A DNA stretch of 64,000 nt, taken from Azospirillum thiophilum (lineage in GTDB: Bacteria; Pseudomonadota; Alphaproteobacteria; Azospirillales; Azospirillaceae). Under the pieces are notes generated by a model. The model did no database searches. It was not told the origin of the DNA and saw only the letters and a program-made list of their open reading frames with translations. The stretch lies in NCBI RefSeq assembly GCF_001305595.1, contig NZ_CP012405.1:231501-295500 (forward strand), in the 5' to 3' direction. This document shows, in pieces, positions 24,544 to 33,577 of this stretch. Both the position numbers and the translations under genes were made by a program. Position 1 is the stretch's first letter. Every line of letters starts with the position of its first letter.

Positions 24544-25476
24544 ATGGACCGGTTTCAGGCGATGACCGCCTTCATACGGGTGGTGGAAAACGGCTCCTTC
24601 TCGGGAGCGGCCCGGCAGTTGGGGGTGGGGCAACCGGCGATCTCGAAAACGGTCGCGCAGCTGGAGGAGCGGCTGCAGGTGCGGCTGTTGCTGCGTTCCA
24701 CCCATGGCCTGACGCCGACCGAGGCCGGACTGCGCTTCTACGAGCGTGCGCGGCTGGCCATTCGGGAGGCCGACGAAGCGGAGCTGGCGGCGCGCGGCGA
24801 AGGCACGAGCCTGTCGGGGCGGTTGCGCATTTCGGCGGCGACCACCTTTGCCCGGCTGATGATCATGCCGCGCCTGCCCGAATTCCTGAACCGGCATCCC
24901 GCGCTGGATATCGACGTGATCCTGGACGACCGGGTGATCGACCTGGTGTCTGAAGGGATCGACGTTGCCTTGCGCATGGGCACCTTGACGGACTCGACGG
25001 CGGTGGCGCGGCGGATTGCGAGCGGTGGCCGTTCGGTCGTGGCGACGCCCGCCTATCTTGCCCGTGCGGGCGTGCCGCGGACGCCGGCCGACCTCGCCGG
25101 CCATGACGCGGTGGTCTACAGCCAGCTCAGCAACAGCTGGGCGTTCCGCCAGGGCGGGACCGAAGCGTCGGTCGTGGTGCATGGTCGGCTGCGGGTCAGC
25201 GCCGCTGAAGGGATTCGGGCGGCGGTGCTGGCCGATCTGGGACTGGCGGTCGCGTCCGACTGGATGTTCGGCCCGGAGCTTGCCGATGGCGCGGTGCGGC
25301 GGGTGCTGGAAGACTGGGTGCTGCCGCCGATCGATCTGTGGGCTGTGTTTCCCACCGGCAGGCTGGCGAGCGCCAAGGCGCGCGCCTTCGCGGATTTCGT
25401 CGAGGCCATCCTGAACGGCGACGGCGTACCGGTTCCGGACTCACCCTTCGACGGATGCCATTCCAACGGGGCATAG
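24544..25476 (+). CDS. LysR-family transcriptional regulator
   Basis: The 310-residue protein has the N-terminal helix-turn-helix (SGAARQLGVGQPAISKTVAQLE, about 20-41; core GAARQLGVGQPAISK) and a substrate-binding domain (RLRISAATTFARLMIMPRL near 96). It belongs to the CrgA/DmlR-like group. ATG 24544 sits 7 bp after GAGGA; ATG 24538 is also in frame. It is divergent from the GST operon, its likely target, and 125 bp before an SDR gene on the same strand. Confidence 0.88.
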   Translation: MDRFQAMTAFIRVVENGSFSGAARQLGVGQPAISKTVAQLEERLQVRLLLRSTHGLTPTEAGLRFYERARLAIREADEAELAARGEGTSLSGRLRISAATTFARLMIMPRLPEFLNRHPALDIDVILDDRVIDLVSEGIDVALRMGTLTDSTAVARRIASGGRSVVATPAYLARAGVPRTPADLAGHDAVVYSQLSNSWAFRQGGTEASVVVHGRLRVSAAEGIRAAVLADLGLAVASDWMFGPELADGAVRRVLEDWVLPPIDLWAVFPTGRLASAKARAFADFVEAILNGDGVPVPDSPFDGCHSNGA

Positions 25477-25601
25477 GCATTAGTCGGACAACCCCTCTAC
25501 GCGCCGTTCCGGCATAGGTTCAGGGTCCGCCCCGTCCGGAGCACCGCTCTGGACCGGCGCTCATCCCATCCCGTCATTGCATCGATCTACACGGAGGCGA
25601 C

Positions 25602-26408
25602 ATGCTTCTCTCTGGAAAACATGTGCTGGTCACCGGCGGCTCCAGCGGCATCGGCTTTGCCGCCGCCCGGGCACTGGCCGAAAAGGGGGCCGCCCTCGCC
25701 ATCACCGGCCGGCGCCCTGACCGGTTGGCCGCTGCGGTCGAGGCCTTGCGGGAAGCGGGGGCATCCGTGACCGGCATCGTGGCCGACGTCTCCACCGCCG
25801 AGGGGCGCAAGCAGACGCTCGAACGCGCGCTCGATGCGCTGGGCGGCCTCGACATCCTGGTCAACAATGCCGGCGGCGTTCGCGCCGGGCGGCTGGAGCA
25901 GGTCACGGAGGAGGACATCCTCGCGATGATCGCCGTCGACCTGACCGCACCCATCCTGTTGACGCGGGCCGCCCTTCCGGCACTGCGCGCCAGCGGCGAG
26001 GGGATGGTGGTGAACATATCGTCGGGCCTGGGGCTCATCGGCGCGCCATTCTACGCCACCTATGCCGGCGCCAAGGCCGGGCTGGCCCGGTTCGGCGAAG
26101 CCTTGCGCCGCGAGCTGAAAGGCGAGGGCATCCATGTGCTGACCGTTTATCCCGGCGCCACCGACACCCCGATGATGGCATCGAACAATGCCGGTCCGGA
26201 GTTGGGCTTTACCCGTGAGAGCGCCGAGGCGGTCGCCACCGCCCTCGTCGCAGGGATCGAAGCGGAGGGGCTCGAGGTGATCCGCGGTGGCGAAACACGG
26301 GCGGCGATGATCGCGCTCAACCGGGACGACCCGCTGGCCGTCGATGCGCGGTTCCTCGACCTCAAGGCCCGCCTCGAGGAGGCGGTCAAGGAACATGCCG
26401 CCTTGTGA
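25602..26408 (+). CDS. Short-chain dehydrogenase/reductase
   Basis: The 268-residue NAD(P)-dependent oxidoreductase has the cofactor motif TGGSSGIGFA (residues 9-18), NNAGG near 88, catalytic Ser near 142 (NISSGLGLIG) and the YxxxK motif in YATYAGAKAGLA near 152-163. DltE-like in overall arrangement. Substrate unknown. A GGAGG site at 25593 supports the start. It converges on the caspase-like gene with a 101-bp gap. Confidence 0.9.
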   Translation: MLLSGKHVLVTGGSSGIGFAAARALAEKGAALAITGRRPDRLAAAVEALREAGASVTGIVADVSTAEGRKQTLERALDALGGLDILVNNAGGVRAGRLEQVTEEDILAMIAVDLTAPILLTRAALPALRASGEGMVVNISSGLGLIGAPFYATYAGAKAGLARFGEALRRELKGEGIHVLTVYPGATDTPMMASNNAGPELGFTRESAEAVATALVAGIEAEGLEVIRGGETRAAMIALNRDDPLAVDARFLDLKARLEEAVKEHAAL

Positions 26409-26509
26409 TCAGGGGGTGGCACCGAGCTGGGCGATCGGGCAGGGGTTTCGTGCGTTCGCCGTGAAACGCTCGAAACTCCTGCCCTCGGCGCCGCCCTTGG
26501 CCCGGTGGA

Positions 26510-28111
26510 TCAGTTTTCCTCGTCTTCGGCCGGCTCTTCGTCCAGGACGACCTCGTCATCGACGGCATAGAGCATGCAGTCCTCCTTGCCGGCCGTCTGC
26601 CCGCACTTCTCCACCGCCGCCGCGCCGGCCTCCTCGGCGCTGTCGCGGTCCCAGACCGATGCCCAGCGGCCGGTCAGCGTCACCGCAACCGCCTTGTGCC
26701 CGTTGTTGCGCTGGTAGTTCACCATGCCGACCCTGCGCGTGTGGTCGCTGACGAAGGGGACGCGGGCCGGATCGAATTTTCCGGCCCCGACGATCTCCAC
26801 CGGCATCGGCAGGAAGGTCTTGGCCTCCATCACCACGGCATCGCCGACCGCGTAGAGGGTGCAGGGCTCGTCGGCCCTGTATTGGCAATATTGCAGGGCG
26901 CTACGCCTGATGTCGTCCTCGGTCCGGCTGTTCGACTTGTTCGAGAAATAGGCGTAGTTCCCCTTCGCCGAGATCGCCAGGGCCTTGGGCGACGGCAGGT
27001 CGGGATAGGAGGCGAGCGCGGCGCGCGACTTGGGCGTGAGATAGGGGATCGCCGCCACATCGACCCGCTTGGCCGGGGGAGCCTGCGGCGCCAACGCCGC
27101 GACCGTCGTCGGCGCGCGTTCCGGCGAGGTCGTCTCCGCGCTTGCCGTTGCCGAAGCCAGGGGCGCGCCCAGTTCCGCGACCCTCGCCTCGGCGATGGCG
27201 GTGAAGGTGCCCTGGGGAAATTGCTTCAGATAGGCTTCGAACAGGCCGCGGTTGGAACTGCCCTTGATGCTGTCCCAGAACATCGCCTCCTTGTCGGCCG
27301 CCGCCGGCACGGGTGCGGCGGCGGCCGGCGCCTGCGTCACCACCGTCGTCGGTCCCAGGAAATAGAAGCGTCCCTCGATCGGCGAGGCCGACACCCAGGG
27401 CTGCTGGACACCGCCGGTGTTGCGCTTCACGGCGAGGCCGACGTCGTTGAAGATGTCGAACACCGTCTCCCCCGGTTTCAGCAGGGCCTTCGACAGCGCC
27501 TCGGTATAAGGGCTGTTGGCGCCGCTGCCGTCGGCGGCCACGGCGCCCGGCTGGGTCGCATAGGCGATGATCGTGCCGGCCGGCGCCTGCATCTGCGCCA
27601 GCCCCGGCGACACCGCCCGCAGGCCGCGCCCGCCGAACGGATTGTTGCGGCAGGCGTCGAGGATGACGATGTTCAGCCGGCTTTCCGCCAGCGCCATCTC
27701 GTCCAGCACCATGGCGACGTCGATCAGCTCGTAGCGGACGTCCGATTCCCTGGTCAGGTTGGCCGAGACCGGCAGCAGGAAATTCGTGCCCCGCGTCTGC
27801 AACCCGTGTCCGGCATAGTAGAACAGCCCGACATCGGCCCCCGCCAGCTTGGTCCCGAAGCTGCGGATCGCCTGTTCCGTCCCCGCCTTGTCGAGGTCGA
27901 GCTGGGCCGCACCGCCGATCAGCTCGAACCCGGCACCGCGCAGGGACTCCGCCATCGCCTTCGCGTCGTTGACCGGATTGGGCAGTCGCGGCGCATGCCG
28001 GTAGTCGCTGTTGCCGAGCACCAGCGCGACCCGCCGCTCCGCTCCCCAGGACGGGCCCGACACCCAGACGAACAGGGCCAGAGCCAACGCAACGGTGCGT
28101 GCCAGGGTCAT
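26510..28111 (-). CDS. Secreted caspase-family (C14) protein with C-terminal Cys-containing repeats
   Basis: The 533-residue protein starts with a signal peptide (MTLARTVALALALFVWVSGPSWGA) and a metacaspase-like p20 domain. The catalytic dyad is present: His102 in YYAGHGLQTRG and Cys154 in VILDACRNNPFGGRG. The middle (about 260-390) is Ala/Pro-rich with an SPOR/TPR-like WDSIKGSSNRGLFEAYLKQFPQG unit. Two related C-terminal repeats (CQYRADEPCTLYAVGDAVVM and CGQTAGKEDCMLYAVDDEVV) end in an acidic tail. The GTG at 28264 would bury the signal peptide, so it is rejected. Exported to the periplasm; target unknown. Confidence 0.88.
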   Translation of the reverse strand: MTLARTVALALALFVWVSGPSWGAERRVALVLGNSDYRHAPRLPNPVNDAKAMAESLRGAGFELIGGAAQLDLDKAGTEQAIRSFGTKLAGADVGLFYYAGHGLQTRGTNFLLPVSANLTRESDVRYELIDVAMVLDEMALAESRLNIVILDACRNNPFGGRGLRAVSPGLAQMQAPAGTIIAYATQPGAVAADGSGANSPYTEALSKALLKPGETVFDIFNDVGLAVKRNTGGVQQPWVSASPIEGRFYFLGPTTVVTQAPAAAAPVPAAADKEAMFWDSIKGSSNRGLFEAYLKQFPQGTFTAIAEARVAELGAPLASATASAETTSPERAPTTVAALAPQAPPAKRVDVAAIPYLTPKSRAALASYPDLPSPKALAISAKGNYAYFSNKSNSRTEDDIRRSALQYCQYRADEPCTLYAVGDAVVMEAKTFLPMPVEIVGAGKFDPARVPFVSDHTRRVGMVNYQRNNGHKAVAVTLTGRWASVWDRDSAEEAGAAAVEKCGQTAGKEDCMLYAVDDEVVLDEEPAEDEEN

Positions 28112-28226
28112 CACGGCGTCTTTTTCCTTCGAATCGAAAGCATTGCGGCCACTCTGCCCAGGCAACGCTCCCGGTTTCAAGGCCGGCGACGATCCCCCTT
28201 GCGCAACCTCCGGCCGGGTCACCGGT

Positions 28227-29156
28227 TCAGCCTTCGCCGTCGCCCATTTCCGCGTCCATCGCACGAACAGCGTCGATGAAGGCCCGCAGGGCCGGCGCCA
28301 TCTGCCGTTGGCGCGGGTAGCACAGGAATCGGCCGGGAAAGGCCGCGGACCAGCGCTCCAGCAGCGGAACCAGCGTTCCCGCCGCGATATGCTGCCTCAC
28401 CGTATCCTCGACGCAGAAGCCGATTCCAATTCCCCGCAGGGTCGCGCGCAACGCCATGTCCTTGTCGTTGAAGATCAGCGGTCCGTCGACTGCGACCTCG
28501 AACCAGGATCCGTTCTCGAAGAATTCCCAGGCATAGGGCATCACATGCCCCGGCCAGCGCCAGCGGATACACCGGTGATCGACCAGATCGCGGGGGTGTT
28601 CCGGCCGGCCGTGGCTCTCCAGGTAGGCCGGCGCCGCCACGGCGACCTGCCGCAGATCCGGACCGAGGCGCACCGCGACCATGTCGCGGTCGATCACCTC
28701 GCCGATCCGGATGGCCGCATCGAAGCCGCCGGCCACCACATCCACCACCGCGTCATCCAGCGTGATGTCCAGCACGACGTCCGGGTAGCGCTGGGTGAAG
28801 GACACCAGCATCGGCTCGATATACCGCTCGGCCGCCGCATGGAAACTGTGGATTTTCACGGTCCCGGCCGGGCGCTCCCGGTACTGCCGCACCTGTCCGA
28901 CGGCGTCGCCCAGTTCCGAGACGGCCGGCTGGACTCGCCGGTATAGATTCTCGCCGGCCTCGGTCAGCGCGACGCTGCGCGTGGTGCGGTTGAGCAGCCG
29001 CACTCCGACCCGCTCCTCGAAGCCGCGCACCAACTGGCTCAGCGCCGATGGGGAGACGCCCAGCCGCTCCGCCGCCCGGCTGAAGCTCAACGTCTCGCCG
29101 ACAGCGAGAAATGCGCGAAGCTGGTTGTAGTCGCTGCCGGAGAGCATGGGATCCAT
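28227..29156 (-). CDS. LysR-family transcriptional regulator
   Basis: The 309-residue regulator has helix-turn-helix FSRAAERLGVSPSALSQLVR (residues about 21-40) and a substrate-binding domain. It resembles the group that controls adjacent oxidoreductases. It is divergent from the SDR gene at 29265 with a 108-bp gap; the gap contains GATAACCATTATTCAGC, an AT-rich stretch that could hold the promoters. ATG 29147 is an alternative start. Confidence 0.88.
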   Translation of the reverse strand: MDPMLSGSDYNQLRAFLAVGETLSFSRAAERLGVSPSALSQLVRGFEERVGVRLLNRTTRSVALTEAGENLYRRVQPAVSELGDAVGQVRQYRERPAGTVKIHSFHAAAERYIEPMLVSFTQRYPDVVLDITLDDAVVDVVAGGFDAAIRIGEVIDRDMVAVRLGPDLRQVAVAAPAYLESHGRPEHPRDLVDHRCIRWRWPGHVMPYAWEFFENGSWFEVAVDGPLIFNDKDMALRATLRGIGIGFCVEDTVRQHIAAGTLVPLLERWSAAFPGRFLCYPRQRQMAPALRAFIDAVRAMDAEMGDGEG

Positions 29157-29264
29157 CGACCGATGATAACCATTATTCAGCTCAGCTTACAAGTCTCGTC
29201 AGAAATCCCGGCATTCTGCGCCGGTCGGCCGAGGTGTATCTCCAGGTGCGAAAGGAGACCTTCC

Positions 29265-30095
29265 ATGACCACTTGGTTCATCACCGGCATCTCGCGCGGC
29301 CTCGGCCTGGCGCTCGCCAGGGCGGCGCTGGCGGAGGGCGACACCGTCATCGGCACCGTCCGGTCCGGCAAGCCCGATCTGCCCGCCGGCGGCGGCAGCC
29401 TGCATGTCCTCACCCTCGACCTCGCCGACGGCGATGCGGCGGAGTCGGCCGTCAGCCAAGCCTTCGCGTTGGCCGGCCGCATCGACGTGATCGTCAACAA
29501 TGCCGGCTACGGCCTGCTGGGGGCGATCGAACAGGCGACCGACGAGGAGGTTGCCCGCCTGTTCGCGGTCGATGTGTTCGCCCCCTTCCGCATCATCCGC
29601 GCGGCCCTTCCCCGCCTGCGTGCCCAGGGGTCCGGCCATATCGTCAACATCACCTCCATCGCCGGACGGGCGCCGGGGGCAGGCGCCGGCCTCTACGCCG
29701 CGGCGAAGCATGCGCTGGAGGGGCTGTCCGCCGGCCTCGCGCAGGAGGTCGCACCGCTCGGCATCAAGGTGACCGCGGTGGCTCCCGGCGCCTTCCGCAC
29801 CGACTTCCTGTCCAGCCATTCGATCCGCAAGAGCGCCACGGAGGATGCGGCCTATGCCGACAGTGTCGGTCGGATGTCCGCTGCCTTCGACGGCATGGCG
29901 GGCCGCCAGCTCGGCGATCCGGACCGCGCGGCGCAGGCCATCCTGGCCGCCGTCCGCGCCGACGACCCGCCGCTTCATCTGCTGCTGGGAACCGACGCCC
30001 TCACCCGCGCCCGGACGAAGCTCGGCAGCGTGATCGCGGAGATCGACGCCTGGGAAGCGGTGACCCGCGGCACCGACTTCACCGGCCGCGTCTGA
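29265..30095 (+). CDS. Short-chain dehydrogenase/reductase
   Basis: The 276-residue protein has TGISRGLGLALA (residues 6-17) as the cofactor loop, NNAGYGLLGA near 77, and the active site in NITSIAGRAPGAGAGLYAAAKHALEG (Ser and YxxxK; core GLYAAAKHAL). It belongs to the classical SDR group often annotated as oxidoreductase with LysR partner. GGAG ribosome site 8 bp upstream. Substrate unknown; the divergent LysR at 28227-29156 is its likely regulator. Confidence 0.9.
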   Translation: MTTWFITGISRGLGLALARAALAEGDTVIGTVRSGKPDLPAGGGSLHVLTLDLADGDAAESAVSQAFALAGRIDVIVNNAGYGLLGAIEQATDEEVARLFAVDVFAPFRIIRAALPRLRAQGSGHIVNITSIAGRAPGAGAGLYAAAKHALEGLSAGLAQEVAPLGIKVTAVAPGAFRTDFLSSHSIRKSATEDAAYADSVGRMSAAFDGMAGRQLGDPDRAAQAILAAVRADDPPLHLLLGTDALTRARTKLGSVIAEIDAWEAVTRGTDFTGRV

Positions 30096-30103
30096 TACAA
30101 GGG

Positions 30104-30136
30104 GCCGGCTTGCAGGCGAAGCCTGATCAAGCCGGC
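30104..30136. terminator. Bidirectional terminator between convergent genes
   Basis: A two-part hairpin (9-bp outer stem GCCGGCTTG/CAAGCCGGC and 5-bp inner stem CAGGC/GCCTG with GAA loop) fills the 51-bp gap between the SDR gene and the leftward LysR gene. Position and symmetry indicate termination on both strands. Confidence 0.65.
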
Positions 30137-30146
30137 TTCCGGCCCG

Positions 30147-31052
30147 TCACGTGCCGATATAGGCGGCCAGTTCGTCGGACGTCCCGATGGGAAAGGCCTG
30201 TTTCAGATGGTCGAGGAACGCCGATACCCTGGCGCTCAGCAGCCGCCTGGACGGGTAGAGCGCCCACAGGACGATCTCCGGCTCGTCGGCGTCGCCCCAC
30301 TGCACCAGCGTTCCGTCGGCCAGATCCCGGCTTACCAGCGACACGGGAAGGCGGGCCACGCCGACCCCCGCCCGCACCGCATCCCGGATCATCACGAGGG
30401 ATGACAGGGCGAGGACCGGCTCGACCGTCATCCTCGACCGGCCGGCAGGCGTCCTCATCTCCCAGGCGGGGCGCTCGCCGGCCGGCCGGCCGGGCGCCGG
30501 GCGGACGACGGCCGGGACCGCGGCGTCTCCCGGGGACCGGGCGAGGCCGGGACTTGCCACGACGACCATCCGGTCGCGCAGGAAGGCCCGCCCGACCAGA
30601 CTGTCGTCCGGATCCGGATTGACCCGGATCGCCAGATCATACCCCTCCTCGACCATGTCGACGGCACGGTCCTCCGCCGTGACTTCCAGCCTCACCTCAG
30701 GATGCTTCAAGGCGAAGCCTGCGGCGATCTTCCCCATCGCAGTCAGGGAGAGCAGCAGCGGCGCGGTGATCCGCAACCTCCCCCGCGGCCTTTCCCCGCC
30801 GGACGCGATCGCCGCTGCCGTCTCTTCCAGTTCGGTGAGCAGACGGCCTGCCCGCTCGAACAGCGCCCGCCCCTCCTCCGTCAGCTTCAGCGTCCGCCCT
30901 CCGCGTTCGAACAGACGCAGGTCGAGGTCGGCCTCGAGTTCCGCGACCCGGCGGGACAGCGTCGCCTTCGGGCGTCCGGCGGCGCGTGCCGCCCGTCCGA
31001 ACCCGCCGTGGCGGGCGACGAGATTGAAATCGGCGAGAGCGAGCAAATCCAT
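30147..31052 (-). CDS. LysR-family transcriptional regulator
   Basis: The 301-residue protein starts MDLLALADFNLVARHGGFGR; its helix-turn-helix is GRAARAAGRPKATLSRRVAELE (about 19-40; core RAARAAGRPKATLSRRV). The effector domain follows from about residue 90. An in-frame ATG at 31100 would add 16 residues not usual for the family. It is divergent from the NmrA-like gene at 31153 and probably regulates it. Confidence 0.86.
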   Translation of the reverse strand: MDLLALADFNLVARHGGFGRAARAAGRPKATLSRRVAELEADLDLRLFERGGRTLKLTEEGRALFERAGRLLTELEETAAAIASGGERPRGRLRITAPLLLSLTAMGKIAAGFALKHPEVRLEVTAEDRAVDMVEEGYDLAIRVNPDPDDSLVGRAFLRDRMVVVASPGLARSPGDAAVPAVVRPAPGRPAGERPAWEMRTPAGRSRMTVEPVLALSSLVMIRDAVRAGVGVARLPVSLVSRDLADGTLVQWGDADEPEIVLWALYPSRRLLSARVSAFLDHLKQAFPIGTSDELAAYIGT

Positions 31053-31152
31053 TCGTTCCACCAGCGAGACAGTTTGTCCAAATCTAACGTCTATCGGCAT
31101 GAATATGGATCGGTCAATAACAGGGCATCTCAAATCCGAACCGGAGCTTCCC

Positions 31153-32022
31153 ATGACCATCCTCGTTACCGGCGCAACCGGCGCGGTCGGCCGCCACACC
31201 GTTGCACAGCTCGTGAAGCGCGGTGCCGATGTGCGTGCCCTGGTCCGCGATCCGGCCAAGGCCAACCTCCCGGCAGGGGTCGGCATCGCCCAGGGCGATC
31301 TGCTCGACGTCGACTCGCTGCGGAGCGCCTTCTCCGGCGTCTCCACGCTCTTCCTGCTCAATGGGGTGGTGCCGGACGAATTCACCCAGGCGCTGATCGC
31401 CCTCAACCTTGCCCGCGAAGCCGGGGTTGCGCGGGTCGTCTACCTGTCGGTGATCCACAGCGACCTCTACGTGAACGTGCCGCACTTCGCGGGCAAGTTC
31501 GCCGTCGAGCGGATGATCGGGCAGATGGGGCTCAATGCCACAATCCTGCGTCCGGCATACTTCATGGACAACGATCTCACCATCAAGGATGTGGTGACCG
31601 GCCACGGGGTCTACCCGATGCCGATCGGGGACAAGGGGCTCGCCATGATCGACACGCAGGACATCGGCGAGATCGCGGCCATCGAACTGCTCCGCCGCGA
31701 GCGGGCGGCCGACCCGCTTCCGCCCGACCGGATCAACCTCGTCGGTCCCGACACGCTGACCGGTGCGGATGTCGCCGCGATCTGGACGGAGGTTCTCGGG
31801 CGCCCGGTCACCTATCCCGGCGACGATACCGCCGGGTTCGAACAAAGTCTCCGGCGCTTCATGCCAGGCTGGATGGCCTTCGACATGCGCCTGATGGCCG
31901 AACGCTTCCTCACCGACGGCATGCTCCCCGAGGCCGGCGACGGCGCCCGTCTCACCGCGCTCCTGGGGCGCCCGCTGCGCAGCTACCGCGACTTCGCCGC
32001 CGGGATCGCGGCCTCGGCCTGA
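31153..32022 (+). CDS. NmrA-like NAD(P)-binding protein
   Basis: The 289-residue protein has an N-terminal Rossmann motif TILVTGATGAVGRHTVAQL (residues 2-20) and belongs to the atypical SDR/NmrA group, like NAD(P)H:quinone-oxidoreductase or redox-sensor homologues. It lacks a clear YxxxK catalytic motif near the usual site (GVARVVYLSVIHSDLY near 96), suggesting sensing or an altered activity. First gene of a two-gene unit with the AtaL-like gene, divergent from a LysR gene. Confidence 0.85.
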   Translation: MTILVTGATGAVGRHTVAQLVKRGADVRALVRDPAKANLPAGVGIAQGDLLDVDSLRSAFSGVSTLFLLNGVVPDEFTQALIALNLAREAGVARVVYLSVIHSDLYVNVPHFAGKFAVERMIGQMGLNATILRPAYFMDNDLTIKDVVTGHGVYPMPIGDKGLAMIDTQDIGEIAAIELLRRERAADPLPPDRINLVGPDTLTGADVAAIWTEVLGRPVTYPGDDTAGFEQSLRRFMPGWMAFDMRLMAERFLTDGMLPEAGDGARLTALLGRPLRSYRDFAAGIAASA

Positions 32023-32056
32023 CGACACTCACCGCCAGACGGGAAGGACCGCCATC

Positions 32057-32530
32057 ATGATCTATTCGACCGCGACCGTCCCGGTGAACCCGGACGGCGA
32101 GACCGTTCTGAGCCGCGCGCAAGTATGGAAGGGCTTGGTCCTCAAGGCCCGCGACGCCCGTCTGTTCCTCCCGCCGGGTCTCTGCACCCGGTGCGATGTC
32201 GTCGAGGAGGGCGCAACCCATTTCGTGCGTGAGGCGACCATCGGCGGCGCCGACATCCGCGAGATCATCGCGCCGGAAGCGGAAAGCAAGGTCACCTTCT
32301 TCCAGGCCACCGGGCCGCGCGAGGGAGCGATCGTCAACGAGCTGTTCACGGACGACGCCGGTGCACTCCAACTCCGCTTCTACTGCTATCTCGGCCTGCG
32401 CGGCAAGGAGCCGAATGGCCCCGAGGAACAGGCCGAACAGGTGCAGTTCGACAGCGACAGCGGCTACAGGGCCGCCCTGCTGTCGACGCTGAAGCGAACC
32501 CGCGACCTGCTCTCGCAGGGCCGGCTCTGA
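32057..32530 (+). CDS. SRPBCC-family protein (AtaL-like, DUF1857)
   Basis: The 157-residue soluble protein starts MIYSTATVPVNPDGETVLSR and matches the pattern of AtaL-like START-fold proteins (QVWKGLVLKARDARLFLPPG near 22-41). The fold binds hydrophobic ligands, but no enzymatic role is established for these relatives as far as I know. It is 34 bp after the NmrA-like gene and surely co-transcribed. Confidence 0.75.
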   Translation: MIYSTATVPVNPDGETVLSRAQVWKGLVLKARDARLFLPPGLCTRCDVVEEGATHFVREATIGGADIREIIAPEAESKVTFFQATGPREGAIVNELFTDDAGALQLRFYCYLGLRGKEPNGPEEQAEQVQFDSDSGYRAALLSTLKRTRDLLSQGRL

Positions 32531-32552
32531 CCGCCTGGAGCAGTCCCGGCGG

Positions 32553-33077
32553 CTACAGGTAGGCGATCAGCCGTCCCGCGGCCAGCACGCCCACCCACAG
32601 CAGGAGGGAAGCCGCCCCGGCAAGCCGCGCCGCCGGCGGTGGCTTCCCTCCGCCCGGATGCCCATCCCGATGCCCGCCCCAGAGATGGATTTGCCGGCCC
32701 GGTCCGCGATGGAACAGGGCGATGTTGGCGAGCGCCAGAACCAGAAGCCCGATCTTCACCAGAAAGGCCGGGTTGCCGGCGAGTGCCGTCGCTTCGCTGA
32801 CGAACAGCAGCAGGCCGGTCGGCACCACCATCGCGAAGCCGGCCACTGCCACCGGCAGCAGCAGGCGGGACAGCGCCCGGGCCGGCAAACCCGCATGCAG
32901 GCCGATCAGTCGCAGATCGAAGGCCACGATCGACCCGACCAGCAGCGCCAAACCCAGGATATGCAGCACCTCGACCAGCGGATAGAGCCAGAGCGACTGC
33001 CGCAACGTCTCACCCAGGCCGGACGTCTCCAGCGCCACCAGCCAGCCGGGACCGAGCGGGCCTTGGCTGTGGTCCAT
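32553..33077 (-). CDS. Integral membrane protein of unknown function (DUF6644/DUF2214-like)
   Basis: The 174-residue protein has about four hydrophobic segments (near 26-50, 68-90, 96-115 and 150-172), including LYPLVEVLHILGLALLVGSIVAFDLRLIG. A histidine-rich loop (HLWGGHRDGHPGGG) lies between the last two. The start ATG overlaps the stop of the preceding gene as TGATG, indicating translational coupling with the DUF6152-like protein. Possibly a cytochrome-b-like or copper-related membrane partner; no function assigned. Confidence 0.7.
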   Translation of the reverse strand: MDHSQGPLGPGWLVALETSGLGETLRQSLWLYPLVEVLHILGLALLVGSIVAFDLRLIGLHAGLPARALSRLLLPVAVAGFAMVVPTGLLLFVSEATALAGNPAFLVKIGLLVLALANIALFHRGPGRQIHLWGGHRDGHPGGGKPPPAARLAGAASLLLWVGVLAAGRLIAYL

Positions 33078-33472
33078 CAGCGCAGCTCGACCGTCTGTCC
33101 GTCCGCCGTGATGCGCTCCGCCCGCAGTTCGGCGGGGTCGGCTTTGGCGGCATAGCCGACGACGGTCACCGTCTGCCCGACCTTGATCGCGCCGTCCGGC
33201 AGGCCGCGGGCGGTCATCCGGCCGGGCGGCGCCAGCACCACATGCCACAGCGTACCGTCCGACCGCAGATTCAGCATCGCATGCGGGTTGCGGAAGGCGA
33301 GCTGCTCGACCGTGCCGGTCAGGGTCAGCGTCTTGCCGGACTCGTAGCCGCCCCATCCGTGATGGGCGAGGGCGGGCACGGCGACCATCGCCGTGGCGGC
33401 GCAGGCGGCGGCAACAAGTGCCCGAATCCGGGCGTTGCGGATTCGGGCGTTGATCGGATGGGCATTGACCAT
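33077..33472 (-). CDS. Small exported DUF6152-like protein
   Basis: The 131-residue protein has a signal peptide ending ALAHHGWGGYESG, after which the HHGWGGYE-type motif and an OB-like beta domain (LTLTGTVEQLAFRNPHAMLNL) follow. This is the pattern of DUF6152 family proteins, periplasmic and of unknown role, often paired with a small membrane protein as here. The double histidine right after cleavage could bind a metal. A GAGGGAGA ribosome site precedes the ATG at 33472. Confidence 0.75.
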   Translation of the reverse strand: MVNAHPINARIRNARIRALVAAACAATAMVAVPALAHHGWGGYESGKTLTLTGTVEQLAFRNPHAMLNLRSDGTLWHVVLAPPGRMTARGLPDGAIKVGQTVTVVGYAAKADPAELRAERITADGQTVELR

Positions 33473-33577
33473 GGCGACACTCTCCCTCGAATCAGGCATC
33501 CTCGGCTCACATGGGGTGTGCCGAAGCCCCGGCAAGAGGAGGCGAGGCACCACCCTCCGGCCGCACCACCAACGGAG

